27,572 bases of DNA from positions 1-27,572 of the forward strand of contig CADBOL010000035.1 in NCBI GenBank assembly GCA_902796295.1. The letters run 5' to 3'. The DNA comes from Oscillospiraceae bacterium. Lineage in GTDB: Bacteria > Bacillota > Clostridia > Oscillospirales > Acutalibacteraceae. Position numbers and translations under genes: made by a program. This document shows positions 14,513-23,174 of the stretch, one piece after another. The notes under the pieces are model-generated. The model was given only the letters and a program-made list of their open reading frames with translations, ran no database searches and was not told the origin of the DNA. The stretch's first letter is position 1. Each line of letters begins with the position of its first letter.

Positions 14513-15681
14513 GATTAATATATGAAATCCACTCGTTTTTCAGGCGCTCTCTCATAAAAACGGGGCTGCTCTTTGAAAACGCGCTCTTTGATCTGACCGG
14601 GGGAAAAGCGGCAAAGCACTGCTTTGACAAGGCGGTAAAGCCTGTTTTCACCGCATCCCGTGTTAAGATACTGCGTGAGGATGATTATTCGGCCGATATC
14701 GCAAAAACCGGCCCGGACGGCAATATTACAGATGATGATTTCACCATCCTCACAACGAGCGATTTTCACCTGGAAGACGATTATGATATAAACAACAAAA
14801 CACTCGGTTTTTTTGTCAGGCAGATTGCCGACGCCGCACCCGACCTCGTGATTATCACCGGTGACGCCGTTCAGACAAAGTATCAGCAGATTGATGTCAT
14901 CAGGTTCGCCCGGCTGATGGAAAAAACGGGCGTTTACTGGACAATAGTTTTCGGCAACCACGAGGTGCGTGAGGAAAAGGGCATCTACAAGTGGATGATG
15001 GCCAGAAGCGTTTCGATGTATCCGCACTGTCTGTGCAAAATCGGTCCCGATGAGCTCTACGGCTTCGCCAACCACACGATAAACATTATCGGGAAAGACA
15101 ATAAGCTCCGTCAGACTCTTTTCCTTTTTGACTCGGGCAGAGATATAAGAGATTCATATCGCGGTGAATACGGTATCCCGGCGGATATGCAGGGCTACGA
15201 TTTTCTCAAAAAAGAGCAGATAAGTTTTTATGAGAATGAAATACTCCGCCTTGAAAGCAAATACGGGAAATTCCCGTCGATGATGTATATGCATATACCG
15301 CTGTGTGAATATGCGCACGTTTTCAGAGAAGACGAAAACGGAAGATACACCGCGAGCGGAGAAACTCAGCTGCTCTACGGAGAGCAGTGGGAGAGTGTCG
15401 GCTGCTCAACCTTCAACAGCGGAATGTTTGACACGATACTCCGCCTCGGCAGCACAAAGGCGGTTTTTGCCGGTCACGATCATGTGAATGACTGGTGTGC
15501 TCTTTACAAAGGCGTTTATCTTGTCTATAATCTCTCGTCGGATTACAAGCTGTATCATCTTGGCACCGTTGCCGGAAAACCGGAGAGCGAATGGGTCCAG
15601 GGGGCAACCATAACAACGATTTCTTCAGACGGAGAGATAAAGATAAAGCCGAGCTACAACAGAAAATACCTCAGGAGATAA
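14509..15681 (+). CDS. Calcineurin-like metallophosphoesterase
   Basis: 390 residues. The dimetal site motifs are complete and in order: SDFH (D85, H87), GDAVQ (D119), GNHE (N150, H151), MHIP (H262) and GHDHVN (H323, H325). The first about 70 residues precede the catalytic domain and have no clear motif. No signal peptide is evident, so it is probably cytoplasmic. It starts inside the pncB stop codon (ATGA overlap), which implies coupled translation with the NAD salvage enzyme. A nucleotide or pyrophosphate substrate is a reasonable guess from context only; family members act on many phosphoesters. Confidence 0.9.
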   Translation: MRLIYEIHSFFRRSLIKTGLLFENALFDLTGGKAAKHCFDKAVKPVFTASRVKILREDDYSADIAKTGPDGNITDDDFTILTTSDFHLEDDYDINNKTLGFFVRQIADAAPDLVIITGDAVQTKYQQIDVIRFARLMEKTGVYWTIVFGNHEVREEKGIYKWMMARSVSMYPHCLCKIGPDELYGFANHTINIIGKDNKLRQTLFLFDSGRDIRDSYRGEYGIPADMQGYDFLKKEQISFYENEILRLESKYGKFPSMMYMHIPLCEYAHVFREDENGRYTASGETQLLYGEQWESVGCSTFNSGMFDTILRLGSTKAVFAGHDHVNDWCALYKGVYLVYNLSSDYKLYHLGTVAGKPESEWVQGATITTISSDGEIKIKPSYNRKYLRR

Positions 15682-15684
15682 GGC

Positions 15685-18600
15685 ATGGGAAAAGATAAAA
15701 TCAAAAAAGAATCAATCTTCAGAAAGCTTTTCGCGAACAACGCTTACTGCTGGCTTGCAATTCTCTGCACAGCCGGCGTGATGATGCTTGTTTATTATTG
15801 CTTCAATCTGTTTCCCTTCGGAGAGACCACTATACTGAGAATGGATCTCTATCATCAGTACGGACCTCTTTTTGCCGAGTTTTATGACAGAGTAATGAAT
15901 CTTAAGAGCTTCCTGTATTCCTGGAATACGGGCCTGGGCTCTCCGTTCCTCGGCAACTATTTCAATTATCTTTCAAGCCCTGCGGCTTTCCTTATTCTGA
16001 TACTCGGCCACCGCAATATGCCTGAAGCCATTGCCGGCATGATTCTGATAAAGGCGGCGCTCTCCGCGGGCGCATTCACCTATTATCTTAAAAAATCCCG
16101 CGGCAGACACGATTTCACCACAGCCGCTTTCGGTGTTCTCTACTCAATGTGCGGCTATTTTGTCGCCTATTACTGGAATGTAATGTGGATAGACGCGATG
16201 GTCTATTTCCCTCTCATCATTTACGGTATTGAAAGAATAATCGACAAAAGGAAGCCCTCTGTATATATCGCGTTTCTCGCGCTTACTCTCTGGTCAAACT
16301 ATTATATGGGATATATGACCTGCATTTTCTCGGTCATTTATTTCATTGTTTATTTCTTCTCACATTACGATTTTACTTCTTTTGCGGGCGACGCAAAATT
16401 CACATATGATGACAGCCATGAAAAACAGTACGCATTCAAAGATAAGCTGAAATCGAATATATTTATCAGAAGCGGAGTAACCTTCGCATTCGCTTCGCTT
16501 GCGGCTGCGGGCCTTGTAGCTGCCGCTCTGCTGCCCATTTACTACATCCTGCGCTCATCATCGGCAACATCCGGCACCATGCCCGACGGCTACCGCGTCT
16601 ATTTCTCGGTGTTTGATTTCCTGGCGAATCATTTCGCATCGGTTGACCCGACAATACGCAGCAGCGGCGAAGATGTGCTCCCGAATGTATACTGCGGCAT
16701 AGGCACTCTTATTCTCGTGCCCCTTTATATCTTCTCAAAGAGGATTTCGCTCAAGGAAAAGGTATGCAGCATTTTTACGCTCGGTCTGCTTTTCTTCAGC
16801 TTCAATATCAATTATCTCAATTTTATATGGCACGGCTTCCACTTCCCGAATGACCTGCCTTACAGATTCTCCTTCATGTATTGCTTCATCCTTCTGGTTA
16901 TGGCATACAAGGCTTTTGAGAATCTCGGAGAATACTCCGGCAGGCAGATCCTCGGCGTCGGAGTGGCTCTGGTTTTCGCCGTCATTGCGGTGCAGAAGAT
17001 CGGCTCCAAAAACGCCGATGATCTCACAGAACTGCTCAGCGTGATATTCGCCGTAACATACTGCCTCATCTTCTATCTGCTGAAGGATCTGAAAAAGCAG
17101 AAGGCGGCGATTTCCGTTATCCTGCTCTGCTGTGTCATTGCGGAGCTCGCCTGCTCCAACACAAACAGATACTCCATGAATCAGATAAAGAGCACCTTTA
17201 CGGGCGACTATGACTCATTCCTGCAGATAAAATCTATGCTTGATGAGCGCGAAGGCGGAAACGACAGATACCGCATGGAGCTCACCTACAACAGGGCGAG
17301 GATGGACCCGGCCTGGTTCGGCTATAACGGCGTTTCCACGTTTTCATCAATGGCATATGAAAAAATGTCAAATATGCAGAGCAATCTCGGCCTCTACTCA
17401 AACTATATCAACAGCTACACATACTATATGCAGACTCCTGTGTATAATATGATGAATTCACTCAAATATATCGTTGACAACGACCCGAAGGTAAATGTCA
17501 GCGATGACTATTACACATCCGTGGCAAAGCTTGACAAATATACGGCATATGAAAACAAATACTGGCTGCCGATAGCTATGGCCGTTGACCCCGGAATCAA
17601 GGAATGGTATGCCGGATATACAAACCCTTTCTCGGTTCAGAATGAATGGTTTGAATTTTCAACCGGAGTCGAGGATGTGTTCGAAATGATGCCTCTTGAC
17701 TCAACATCAATGCGCTATTTCAACCTCGATGAGATCACTGCGGGATTTGAAACCGGAGACCTTTATTTCCAGAAGACCGGCGCCGGAGAGGGCGAGCTCG
17801 ATGTTGACCTCTGGGTCCCGGAAACCCGTCACTGCTATCTGTTTGTCGACTCGGACAGCTTTGACAGCATCGTCATTTCAAAACCGGACGGCAGCCCCGT
17901 CACTCAGGAAACCGATGAACCGTATATTTATGATCTCGGTATCCTCAACCCCGAAGACAGTATCGAAATCCAGATTAAAATCCCGGAAGACGGCGACGAT
18001 TACGGCTATATGAATTTTTATCCCTACAGCGTGAATGAAGAAAAGCTCAGTGAGGGATATGAGATTCTCAAGGCAAACGGTATGCATGTGGAGTCATTTG
18101 AAGACACAAGAATTACCGGCACAATCACGGTGGAAAAAGATATGGTTATGTTTACATCCATCCCCTATGACAAGGGCTGGAGTGTAAAGATAGACGGCAA
18201 AGAAATCAAAAATGATGACTATATCGCTCTGCAGGATGCCTATCTTTGTTTTAATCTTCCGAAAGGCACTCATAAAATCGAACTCAGCTTCACTCAGAGA
18301 GGCCTGTTCCTCGGGCTTGCTATTTCGGCAGCCACCGCAATGCTGCTGATTGCCGCGGCGATAGTATTCTCTCTGATAAGGAAAAAGCGCAAAGAAAACT
18401 ATGACAGAATGTGCGAATCCGCGGAGACTGACTATCAGAACAGAAAGCTTCTTGCCGAAAGAGCAAAATTCACATCATATGATTTTGATGATATTGACCT
18501 GAGCGAGCTTGACATGACAGAGCTCACGGGAAGGCAGGATATATATATCGGAGCTCAGCCGGCGGATGAAACACAGACAGACGCAGAAGACACCGCAGAA

Positions 18601-18843
18601 ACGACGGAAGACTCCGTAACAGAAGAAATCACCGGCGGCGAAGAATCCGCAGACGAAGAGTCGGCTGAAGAACTCTCCGCGGAAAACCCGGATGAGAATC
18701 AAAACGCCGGAGAGGAAACAACCGTAACAATCACTGCCGATCAGCCGGCAGAGGATATAATTCCCGGCGAAACAGACTCTGAACCTTCCGGCGGCGAATC
18801 CGCCGAAAATACGGAATCAGCCGGAGAAGACAGCAATGAATAG
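15685..18843 (+). CDS. YfhO-family multi-pass membrane protein with acidic C-terminal tail
   Basis: 1052 residues. The N-terminal two fifths hold about a dozen membrane helices, with the family blocks RMDLYHQYGPLFAEFYDRV (from residue 52) and YSWNTGLGSPFLGNYFNYLSSP. Then comes a long extracytoplasmic region (about 500-870), a last helix at about 875-897 and a cytoplasmic tail. YfhO-type proteins are GT-C-fold enzymes linked to glycosylation of lipoteichoic acid in Gram-positives. The conserved Asp in RMDLYHQ (D54) is the likely catalytic residue by analogy. Unusual: after about residue 930 the tail is about 120 residues of Glu/Asp/Thr/Ser/Ala-rich low complexity. The gene starts 3 nt after the upstream stop with GGAGATAAGG as ribosome binding site, so it is the third gene of the pncB operon. 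Confidence 0.9.
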   Translation: MGKDKIKKESIFRKLFANNAYCWLAILCTAGVMMLVYYCFNLFPFGETTILRMDLYHQYGPLFAEFYDRVMNLKSFLYSWNTGLGSPFLGNYFNYLSSPAAFLILILGHRNMPEAIAGMILIKAALSAGAFTYYLKKSRGRHDFTTAAFGVLYSMCGYFVAYYWNVMWIDAMVYFPLIIYGIERIIDKRKPSVYIAFLALTLWSNYYMGYMTCIFSVIYFIVYFFSHYDFTSFAGDAKFTYDDSHEKQYAFKDKLKSNIFIRSGVTFAFASLAAAGLVAAALLPIYYILRSSSATSGTMPDGYRVYFSVFDFLANHFASVDPTIRSSGEDVLPNVYCGIGTLILVPLYIFSKRISLKEKVCSIFTLGLLFFSFNINYLNFIWHGFHFPNDLPYRFSFMYCFILLVMAYKAFENLGEYSGRQILGVGVALVFAVIAVQKIGSKNADDLTELLSVIFAVTYCLIFYLLKDLKKQKAAISVILLCCVIAELACSNTNRYSMNQIKSTFTGDYDSFLQIKSMLDEREGGNDRYRMELTYNRARMDPAWFGYNGVSTFSSMAYEKMSNMQSNLGLYSNYINSYTYYMQTPVYNMMNSLKYIVDNDPKVNVSDDYYTSVAKLDKYTAYENKYWLPIAMAVDPGIKEWYAGYTNPFSVQNEWFEFSTGVEDVFEMMPLDSTSMRYFNLDEITAGFETGDLYFQKTGAGEGELDVDLWVPETRHCYLFVDSDSFDSIVISKPDGSPVTQETDEPYIYDLGILNPEDSIEIQIKIPEDGDDYGYMNFYPYSVNEEKLSEGYEILKANGMHVESFEDTRITGTITVEKDMVMFTSIPYDKGWSVKIDGKEIKNDDYIALQDAYLCFNLPKGTHKIELSFTQRGLFLGLAISAATAMLLIAAAIVFSLIRKKRKENYDRMCESAETDYQNRKLLAERAKFTSYDFDDIDLSELDMTELTGRQDIYIGAQPADETQTDAEDTAETTEDSVTEEITGGEESADEESAEELSAENPDENQNAGEETTVTITADQPAEDIIPGETDSEPSGGESAENTESAGEDSNE

Positions 18844-18992
18844 TTTTTAAAGTTCTTTTTTGAAAAAACAGTCATTTCTCCGATATTAACTAATGCCTTT
18901 TAATTATAAAAGTGATAAACTGTTTTATTGTGATTGACTGCTGACATACTACGGTTTGACTATCCGATAATTACACAGGAGGAAGTACCGCT
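18844..18992. other. Intergenic, no clear promoter or terminator
   Basis: AT-rich gap between YfhO and the ligase gene. It has a distant inverted repeat (aaaacagt near 18866, actgtttt near 18918) and TTGACT-like hexamers near 18934 and 18955, but none has a good -10 at the right distance. AGGAGGAAG precedes the TTG start. Confidence 0.4.
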
Positions 18993-20651
18993 TTGAAGAA
19001 AAAAAAGTTGCTGAATGATATCGACCCCAAATTTGTCGAAGAGATATCAAAGCTCAGGACCCTCAAGGAAATAATTGAATACGGCACCCGCAAAGGCGGA
19101 GACAAGAGACAGTTTATATTCCTCGACGCCGATAAAAACGTTGACGAAAGATCATTTAATCAGACCTGGGATGAAATAACATCTCTCGGAACATATTATT
19201 ATCTTCACGGAATTGACGGCGGAAAAAAGGTCGCTATTATCGCCGAGAATTCATATGAGTGGATTGTTTCCTATTACGCCACGCTCATAGGCGGAAATAT
19301 CGCCGTACCTATGGATATAAAACTCAGTGATGAAGAAATCGTAAGCCAGCTTGTCAGAAGCGGCTGTGAGGCGATGGTTTACTGCGATGAAACAGAGCAT
19401 TTTGTAACTGCCGTCAAAAAAGACCCGGAGAATCCCGTCAGGGAATTCTTCCGCGTGAGCGAATTTCCCTCATACAAAGCGGAGGGAAAAGCTGCAATCG
19501 AAGCCGGCGACACACGCTGTATCGATGCCAAACCCGGCCCGGATGACCTCGCGGCTATCGTATATACCTCAGGCACAACTGGTCTTAGCAAGGGCGTTAT
19601 GCTCTCTCACTACAATATAACCAGCGATATCACCGCTTCATGCTCTGTCCAGAAGGGCGAGCACGCGATAGGCTTCCTTCCTCTTAACCACACATTCTGC
19701 TGGGTGGGCGCCCTCTTCTCGGGCTATTTGCTTGCTGAGTGGGGATATATCTGCGACGGCGTCAAAGACCTTCAGAAAGATATGCAGACCTATAAGCCGC
19801 AGAATTTCTCGGCGGTTCCCCTTGTGGTCACGAGCATATATGACAGGATCTGGAGAACAGCGAGAAAGACCGGCAGAGAAGACAAACTCAAAAAAGGTCT
19901 CAAAATCAGCAAATTCTTATATGCTCACGGTATCGACGTGAGAAGAAAGATATTCAAGCAGATTATAGACAATCTCGGCGGAGAGCTCGAATTCATTATC
20001 TGCGGCGGCGCAAACCTCGACCCGAAATACGAGCAGGGTATGAATGATTTCGGCATCCAGATTATCAACGGCTACGGCATGACCGAGTGCTCACCGGCAA
20101 TCACCACAAACCTGCGCGACTATGTGCGCTTCGGAAGTGTCGGCAAGGCTCTGCCCTGTAACGAAATCAAGATTATGTATCCCGACGAATTCGGAATCGG
20201 CGAAGTCTATGTCAGGGGCACAAACGTCATGAAGGGTTACTACAATGACCCCGAAGCGACAGCCGAGGCATTTGACGGCGAATGGCTGCGCACCGGAGAC
20301 TACGGCAGGATGGACGAAGACGGCTATCTCTATTTCGTAGGCCGCAAAAAGAATCTCATCGTGCTCTCAAACGGCAAGAATGTTTCTCCCGAAGAGATTG
20401 AGGATAAGATGATCCAGATAGATTATGTTAATGAAGTGCTTGTCTATCAGGAGGATGATAAAATAACCGGTGAATTTTTCCTTAACGAAGAGGAATATCC
20501 CGACGCACGCGAAACTCTTCAGACGGATGTCTTCAAAATGAATGACACTCTTCCGAAATTCAAGAGAGTTGCCGTCATCAAAGTCAGGGATACGGAATTC
20601 CCCAAAACCACCACAATGAAAATAATCAGAGACAGGGAAGCTTATAAATAA
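18993..20651 (+). CDS. AMP-forming acyl-CoA synthetase-type ligase (ANL superfamily)
   Basis: 552 residues. It activates a carboxylic acid with ATP to an acyl-adenylate, then normally passes it to CoA. Core motifs: P-loop YTSGTTGLSKG (191-201), GYGMTECSPA with E365 contacting ATP-Mg, RTGDYG with D436 binding the ribose, VGRKKNLI hinge, NGKNVSPEEIED, and near the C-terminus PKTTTMKIIR with the adenylation Lys K543. The order and length resemble long-chain fatty acyl-CoA synthetases, but the acid cannot be read from sequence; no carrier protein or thioesterase is adjacent. The start codon is TTG, supported by AGGAGGAAG 8 nt upstream; no ATG is better placed. Confidence 0.9.
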   Translation: MKKKKLLNDIDPKFVEEISKLRTLKEIIEYGTRKGGDKRQFIFLDADKNVDERSFNQTWDEITSLGTYYYLHGIDGGKKVAIIAENSYEWIVSYYATLIGGNIAVPMDIKLSDEEIVSQLVRSGCEAMVYCDETEHFVTAVKKDPENPVREFFRVSEFPSYKAEGKAAIEAGDTRCIDAKPGPDDLAAIVYTSGTTGLSKGVMLSHYNITSDITASCSVQKGEHAIGFLPLNHTFCWVGALFSGYLLAEWGYICDGVKDLQKDMQTYKPQNFSAVPLVVTSIYDRIWRTARKTGREDKLKKGLKISKFLYAHGIDVRRKIFKQIIDNLGGELEFIICGGANLDPKYEQGMNDFGIQIINGYGMTECSPAITTNLRDYVRFGSVGKALPCNEIKIMYPDEFGIGEVYVRGTNVMKGYYNDPEATAEAFDGEWLRTGDYGRMDEDGYLYFVGRKKNLIVLSNGKNVSPEEIEDKMIQIDYVNEVLVYQEDDKITGEFFLNEEEYPDARETLQTDVFKMNDTLPKFKRVAVIKVRDTEFPKTTTMKIIRDREAYK

Positions 20652-20663
20652 TAAAAATAATCC

Positions 20664-20692
20664 TTGACATATAAGAGTTTTTTTGATAGAAT
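20664..20692 (+). promoter_or_regulatory. Promoter of rpsF-ssb-rpsR
   Basis: Consensus -35 TTGACA (20664-20669), a 17-bp spacer, -10 TAGAAT (20687-20692). It begins 13 bp after the ligase stop. Confidence 0.8.
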
Positions 20693-20693
20693 A

Positions 20694-20758
20694 CATATCT
20701 GCCGCGGCATATACCGCGACAGACTGTAATAAAATTATAATTCCTTGCCGCAGATATG
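20694..20758 (+). ncRNA. S6:S18 ribosomal protein leader upstream of rpsF
   Basis: catatctg (20694-20701) pairs with cagatatg (20751-20758), and cggca (20705-20709) pairs with tgccg (20746-20750). The left strand carries exactly one interruption, the trinucleotide CCG (20702-20704), as a bulge between the two helices. A CCG bulge between helices in the rpsF 5' UTR is the known signature of the S6:S18 binding motif, which mimics the 16S rRNA site and lets the protein pair repress its own operon. An inner hairpin (cgcgg / ccgcg) offers an alternative fold. One caution: a start point 7 nt after the -10 would trim part of the outer left strand. Confidence 0.75.
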
Positions 20759-20797
20759 TGAAACTGCGGCCGAATGACCGGAAGGAGGTGCTTCAGG

Positions 20798-21145
20798 ATG
20801 TCAGCAAAAAGCTACGAAACAATGGTTGTTTTCTCAGTTGCCAACGGTGATGAGGCTGTTCAGGCTCTCATAGAGAAATTCAAGGCCATGATCGAGGCTG
20901 AGGGCACTCTCGAGAGCATTGATGAGTGGGGCAAGCGCAAGCTCGCATATCCCATCAATGATGAGCCCGAGGGATACTATGCCATATATTATTATACGGC
21001 AGAGCCCGAGTTTCCCGCCGAAATCGATCGTGTTTTCAAGATTACCGACGGCGTGCTTCGCTCGCTCATAATCGCGAAAGAGACGAATGAGACAAAAGAG
21101 ACAAAAGAGACAAGCGAAACAAACGAGACAGAAGAAAACAACTAA
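20798..21145 (+). CDS. rpsF: 30S ribosomal protein S6 with repetitive acidic tail
   Basis: 115 residues. S6 binds S18 on the platform of the small subunit. The core is clear: YETMVVFSVAN, EWGKRKLAYPINDEPEGYYAIYYY, DGVLRSLI. The last about 22 residues are a tandem run of Glu-Thr-Asn/Lys units (ETNETKETKETSETNETEE), a low-complexity acidic tail as S6 proteins often carry. The start at 20798 is set by AAGGAGGTG 8 nt upstream; an in-frame ATG at 20774 lies before this site. First gene of rpsF-ssb-rpsR and likely controlled by the upstream leader. Confidence 0.96.
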   Translation: MSAKSYETMVVFSVANGDEAVQALIEKFKAMIEAEGTLESIDEWGKRKLAYPINDEPEGYYAIYYYTAEPEFPAEIDRVFKITDGVLRSLIIAKETNETKETKETSETNETEENN

Positions 21146-21165
21146 TTATTCAGGAGGCCCGGATA

Positions 21166-21606
21166 ATGCTTAACTGTGCAGCAATTATGGGTCGTCTGAC
21201 AGCTGATCCTGAGCTTAAAAAGACTGCCACGGGCACATCGGTTATTTCATTCACCGTTGCGGTTGACAGAAACTTTGTTAAGCAGGGCGAAGAGCGTCAG
21301 GCAGATTTCATCGATGTAGTCGCCTGGAGACAGACGGCGGAATTTGTCAGCAAATATTTTCACAGGGGCTCAATGATTGCGGTTAACGGCTCTATCCAGA
21401 CAAGAAACTGGGAAGACAAAAACGGCAACAAGAGAAAGAGCACAGAGATAATTGCAGACAACGTCAGCTTTTGCGGCTCAAGAAACGAAACAGGTAACGG
21501 CGCTCCCGCAGGCGCTCCCGTTTTCAGTGAGCCCGCCCCCTCATACTCAACGGCAGACGAGGGCGATTTCAGAGAAATCCCCGATGAAGACGATTTACCG
21601 TTTTGA
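21166..21606 (+). CDS. ssb: Single-stranded DNA-binding protein
   Basis: 146 residues. N-terminal OB-fold: LNCAAIMGRLTADPELKKT, FTVAVDRNF, ADFIDVVAWRQTAEFVSKYF, GSIQTRNWEDKNGNK. Then a short Gly/Pro/Ala linker and the acidic tip DEDDLPF that docks replication and repair partners. It coats single-stranded DNA as a tetramer. It sits between rpsF and rpsR, the usual Firmicute order, 20 nt after rpsF with AGGAGG upstream. Confidence 0.97.
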   Translation: MLNCAAIMGRLTADPELKKTATGTSVISFTVAVDRNFVKQGEERQADFIDVVAWRQTAEFVSKYFHRGSMIAVNGSIQTRNWEDKNGNKRKSTEIIADNVSFCGSRNETGNGAPAGAPVFSEPAPSYSTADEGDFREIPDEDDLPF

Positions 21607-21639
21607 TGTGAGTTAAAATCTTGACAAGGAGGGTAACTT

Positions 21640-21885
21640 ATGCCTTACGAAAAGAACGACAGAAAAGGCAACAGAAAAGGCCGCAAAAAAGTCTGCGCTT
21701 TTTGTGTTGACAAAGTTGAGTATATTGATTATAAGGATGTTAATAAGCTTTCGAGATTCACCTCGGAGAGAGCAAAGATTCTCCCCCGTCGTGTAACCGG
21801 CACCTGTGCAAAGCATCAGCGTGAGCTGACCACCGCTATCAAGCGCGCCCGCCAGGTTGCTCTTATGCCTTATATCAGCGACTGA
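21640..21885 (+). CDS. rpsR: 30S ribosomal protein S18
   Basis: 81 residues, full length. Basic N-terminus ([15 protein letters not shown]), then [29 protein letters not shown] and [13 protein letters not shown], the S18 core. It carries cysteines in CAFC and one in GTCAKH, a pattern of S18 forms that bind zinc. It follows ssb by 33 nt with AAGGAGGGT upstream. Together with S6 it forms the heterodimer that would bind the rpsF leader. Confidence 0.97.
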   Translation: MPYEKNDRKGNRKGRKKVCAFCVDKVEYIDYKDVNKLSRFTSERAKILPRRVTGTCAKHQRELTTAIKRARQVALMPYISD

Positions 21886-21902
21886 TAATCAGTAAATATT
21901 CA

Positions 21903-21935
21903 ACACCCGCAGGAAAACCCTGCGGGTGTCTTTTT
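21903..21935 (+). terminator. Terminator of rpsF-ssb-rpsR
   Basis: Perfect 10-bp stem acacccgcag (21903-21912) / ctgcgggtgt (21920-21929), then CTTTTT. It begins 18 nt after the rpsR stop. Confidence 0.92.
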
Positions 21936-21949
21936 GATGAAAACCGACA

Positions 21950-21984
21950 GAAAAAAACGCTCCCTTTCGGGGAGCGTCTTTTTT
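21950..21984 (-). terminator. Terminator of rplJ-rplL, bidirectional in form
   Basis: Perfect 8-bp stem acgctccc (21957-21964) / gggagcgt (21970-21977). It is flanked by seven A on the left (a U-tract for the minus-strand transcript) and by CTTTTTT on the right. It stops the ribosomal operon and backs up the rpsR terminator. Confidence 0.9.
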
Positions 21985-21997
21985 AATCGAATCAAAC

Positions 21998-22375
21998 TTA
22001 TTTAAGCTCAACCTTTGCGCCGACTTCTTCAAGCTTAGCCTTGGCAGCCTCTGCATCCTCTTTGGAAACAGCTTCTTTAACTGCCTTGGGAGCTCCGTCA
22101 ACAACAGCCTTTGCCTCTGCAAGGCCGAGACCTGTAAGCTCACGGACAACCTTGATAACCTTAATCTTCTCAGCGCCGACTTCTGCAAGGATAACGTCGA
22201 ACTCTGTCTTCTCTTCAGCTGCGGGGCCTGCTTCTGCAACGGGACCTGCTACTGCAACAGCTGCTGCTGCGCTTACGCCGAATTCTTCTTCTACAGCGTG
22301 AACGAGCTCTGAAAGCTCAAGAACTGTGAGAGCTTTAATCTCTTCGATCATAGCATTAATTTTCTCTGATGCCAT
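21998..22375 (-). CDS. rplL: 50S ribosomal protein L7/L12
   Basis: 125 residues. N-terminal dimerisation helices ([21 protein letters not shown]), an Ala/Pro/Glu hinge (about 35-57), and the C-terminal factor-binding domain ([36 protein letters not shown]). It forms the ribosomal stalk that recruits translation GTPases, mounted on L10. Last gene of the operon: after a short gap comes a terminator, and rpoB does not follow. Confidence 0.97.
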   Translation of the reverse strand: MASEKINAMIEEIKALTVLELSELVHAVEEEFGVSAAAAVAVAGPVAEAGPAAEEKTEFDVILAEVGAEKIKVIKVVRELTGLGLAEAKAVVDGAPKAVKEAVSKEDAEAAKAKLEEVGAKVELK

Positions 22376-22408
22376 TTTATTTTCCTCCGTTATGAATTAT
22401 TAATTGAA

Positions 22409-23113
22409 TTATTCTGCTGCCGGCTCTTCAGCTGCGGGAGCCTCTTCTGCCGGTGCTTCTGCCGCTGCCTCTTCGGCTGCGGGTGCTTCCTCTGCGGGAG
22501 CCTCAGCTGCTGCTTCTTCAGCTGCGGGTGCTTCTGCTGCTGCGGGAGCCTCTTCAGCTGCGGGAGCTGCTGCTTCCTCTGCTGCGGGTGCTTCTGCGGG
22601 AGCTGCTTCACAGTTCTCTACTCCGCCCTTGTCAACGATAGCCTGAACGGCACGCGCGAAAGCGGCGATGGGAGCGTTGAACGCATTGCATACTGTTGCG
22701 AGAAGAACATCTCTGGTGGGTAACTTAGCAAGAGAATCGATGGTGGCAAGATCTATGACACCGCCCTCAAGATAACCGCTCTTGATTGAGAATGTCTTGC
22801 TCTTGTCTGCGAACTTCTTGAGAATTCTTGCTGCTGCGGTGTGATCCTCGGGGCTGACAGCAATAGCTGTGGTGCCTTCAAGAACCTTTGTCAGATCATC
22901 AAGACCTGCGCCCTTTGCAGCGAGACCGAGAAGAGTGTTTTTAACTACCGAATACTTAACGCCGGCTTCGCGGAGCTCTTTACGAAGAGCTGTATCATCA
23001 GCAACGTTAATACCTTTGTAGTCAACAACAACGCCTGCTACGGAATTCTTGAGAATCTCGGTAAGCTCGGCAACCTGCTGCTTCTTTTGCTCTAATACTT
23101 TCTCACTTGGCAT
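22409..23113 (-). CDS. rplJ: 50S ribosomal protein L10 with long Ala/Glu/Pro tail
   Basis: 234 residues, against about 165-175 for most L10 proteins. Residues 1-168 are a normal L10: VAELTEILKNSVAGVVVDYKG, KYSVVKNTLLGLA, LEGTTAIAVSPED, LPTRDVLLATVCNAFNAPIAAFARAV. Residues 169-234 are a tail made almost only of Ala, Glu and Pro in imperfect tandem blocks such as EEAPAAEEAAAEAPA. L10 anchors L12 dimers on the ribosome through its C-terminal helix, so the tail lies beyond that helix. The gene begins after a leader RNA with an attenuator and is followed 33 nt later by rplL. CACCTCC on the plus strand gives the ribosome binding site. Confidence 0.95.
   Translation of the reverse strand: MPSEKVLEQKKQQVAELTEILKNSVAGVVVDYKGINVADDTALRKELREAGVKYSVVKNTLLGLAAKGAGLDDLTKVLEGTTAIAVSPEDHTAAARILKKFADKSKTFSIKSGYLEGGVIDLATIDSLAKLPTRDVLLATVCNAFNAPIAAFARAVQAIVDKGGVENCEAAPAEAPAAEEAAAPAAEEAPAAAEAPAAEEAAAEAPAEEAPAAEEAAAEAPAEEAPAAEEPAAE
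22412..22608. repeat. rplJ: Imperfect tandem repeat coding the L10 tail
   Basis: GCT/GCG-rich units with the recurring core gctgcgggtgcttc / gctgcgggagcctc, encoding Ala-Glu-Pro blocks. Such repeats are prone to length change by slippage. They also create long open frames on both strands here that I do not regard as genes. Confidence 0.7.
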
Positions 23114-23174
23114 TTTCTGTTTTCACCTCCACATATTATTATGTGAAACGCCGAATGAATCGACAATTTTACCT

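Noticed and set aside
18930..18992. Promoter of the acyl-CoA synthetase gene from TTGACT hexamers
   Set aside because: Neither TTGACT has an acceptable -10 at 16-18 bp.
22404..22646. Ala/Ser/Gly-rich plus-strand frames opposite the L10 tail
   Set aside because: They are produced by the GC-rich tandem repeat of rplJ read on the other strand; no start signals.
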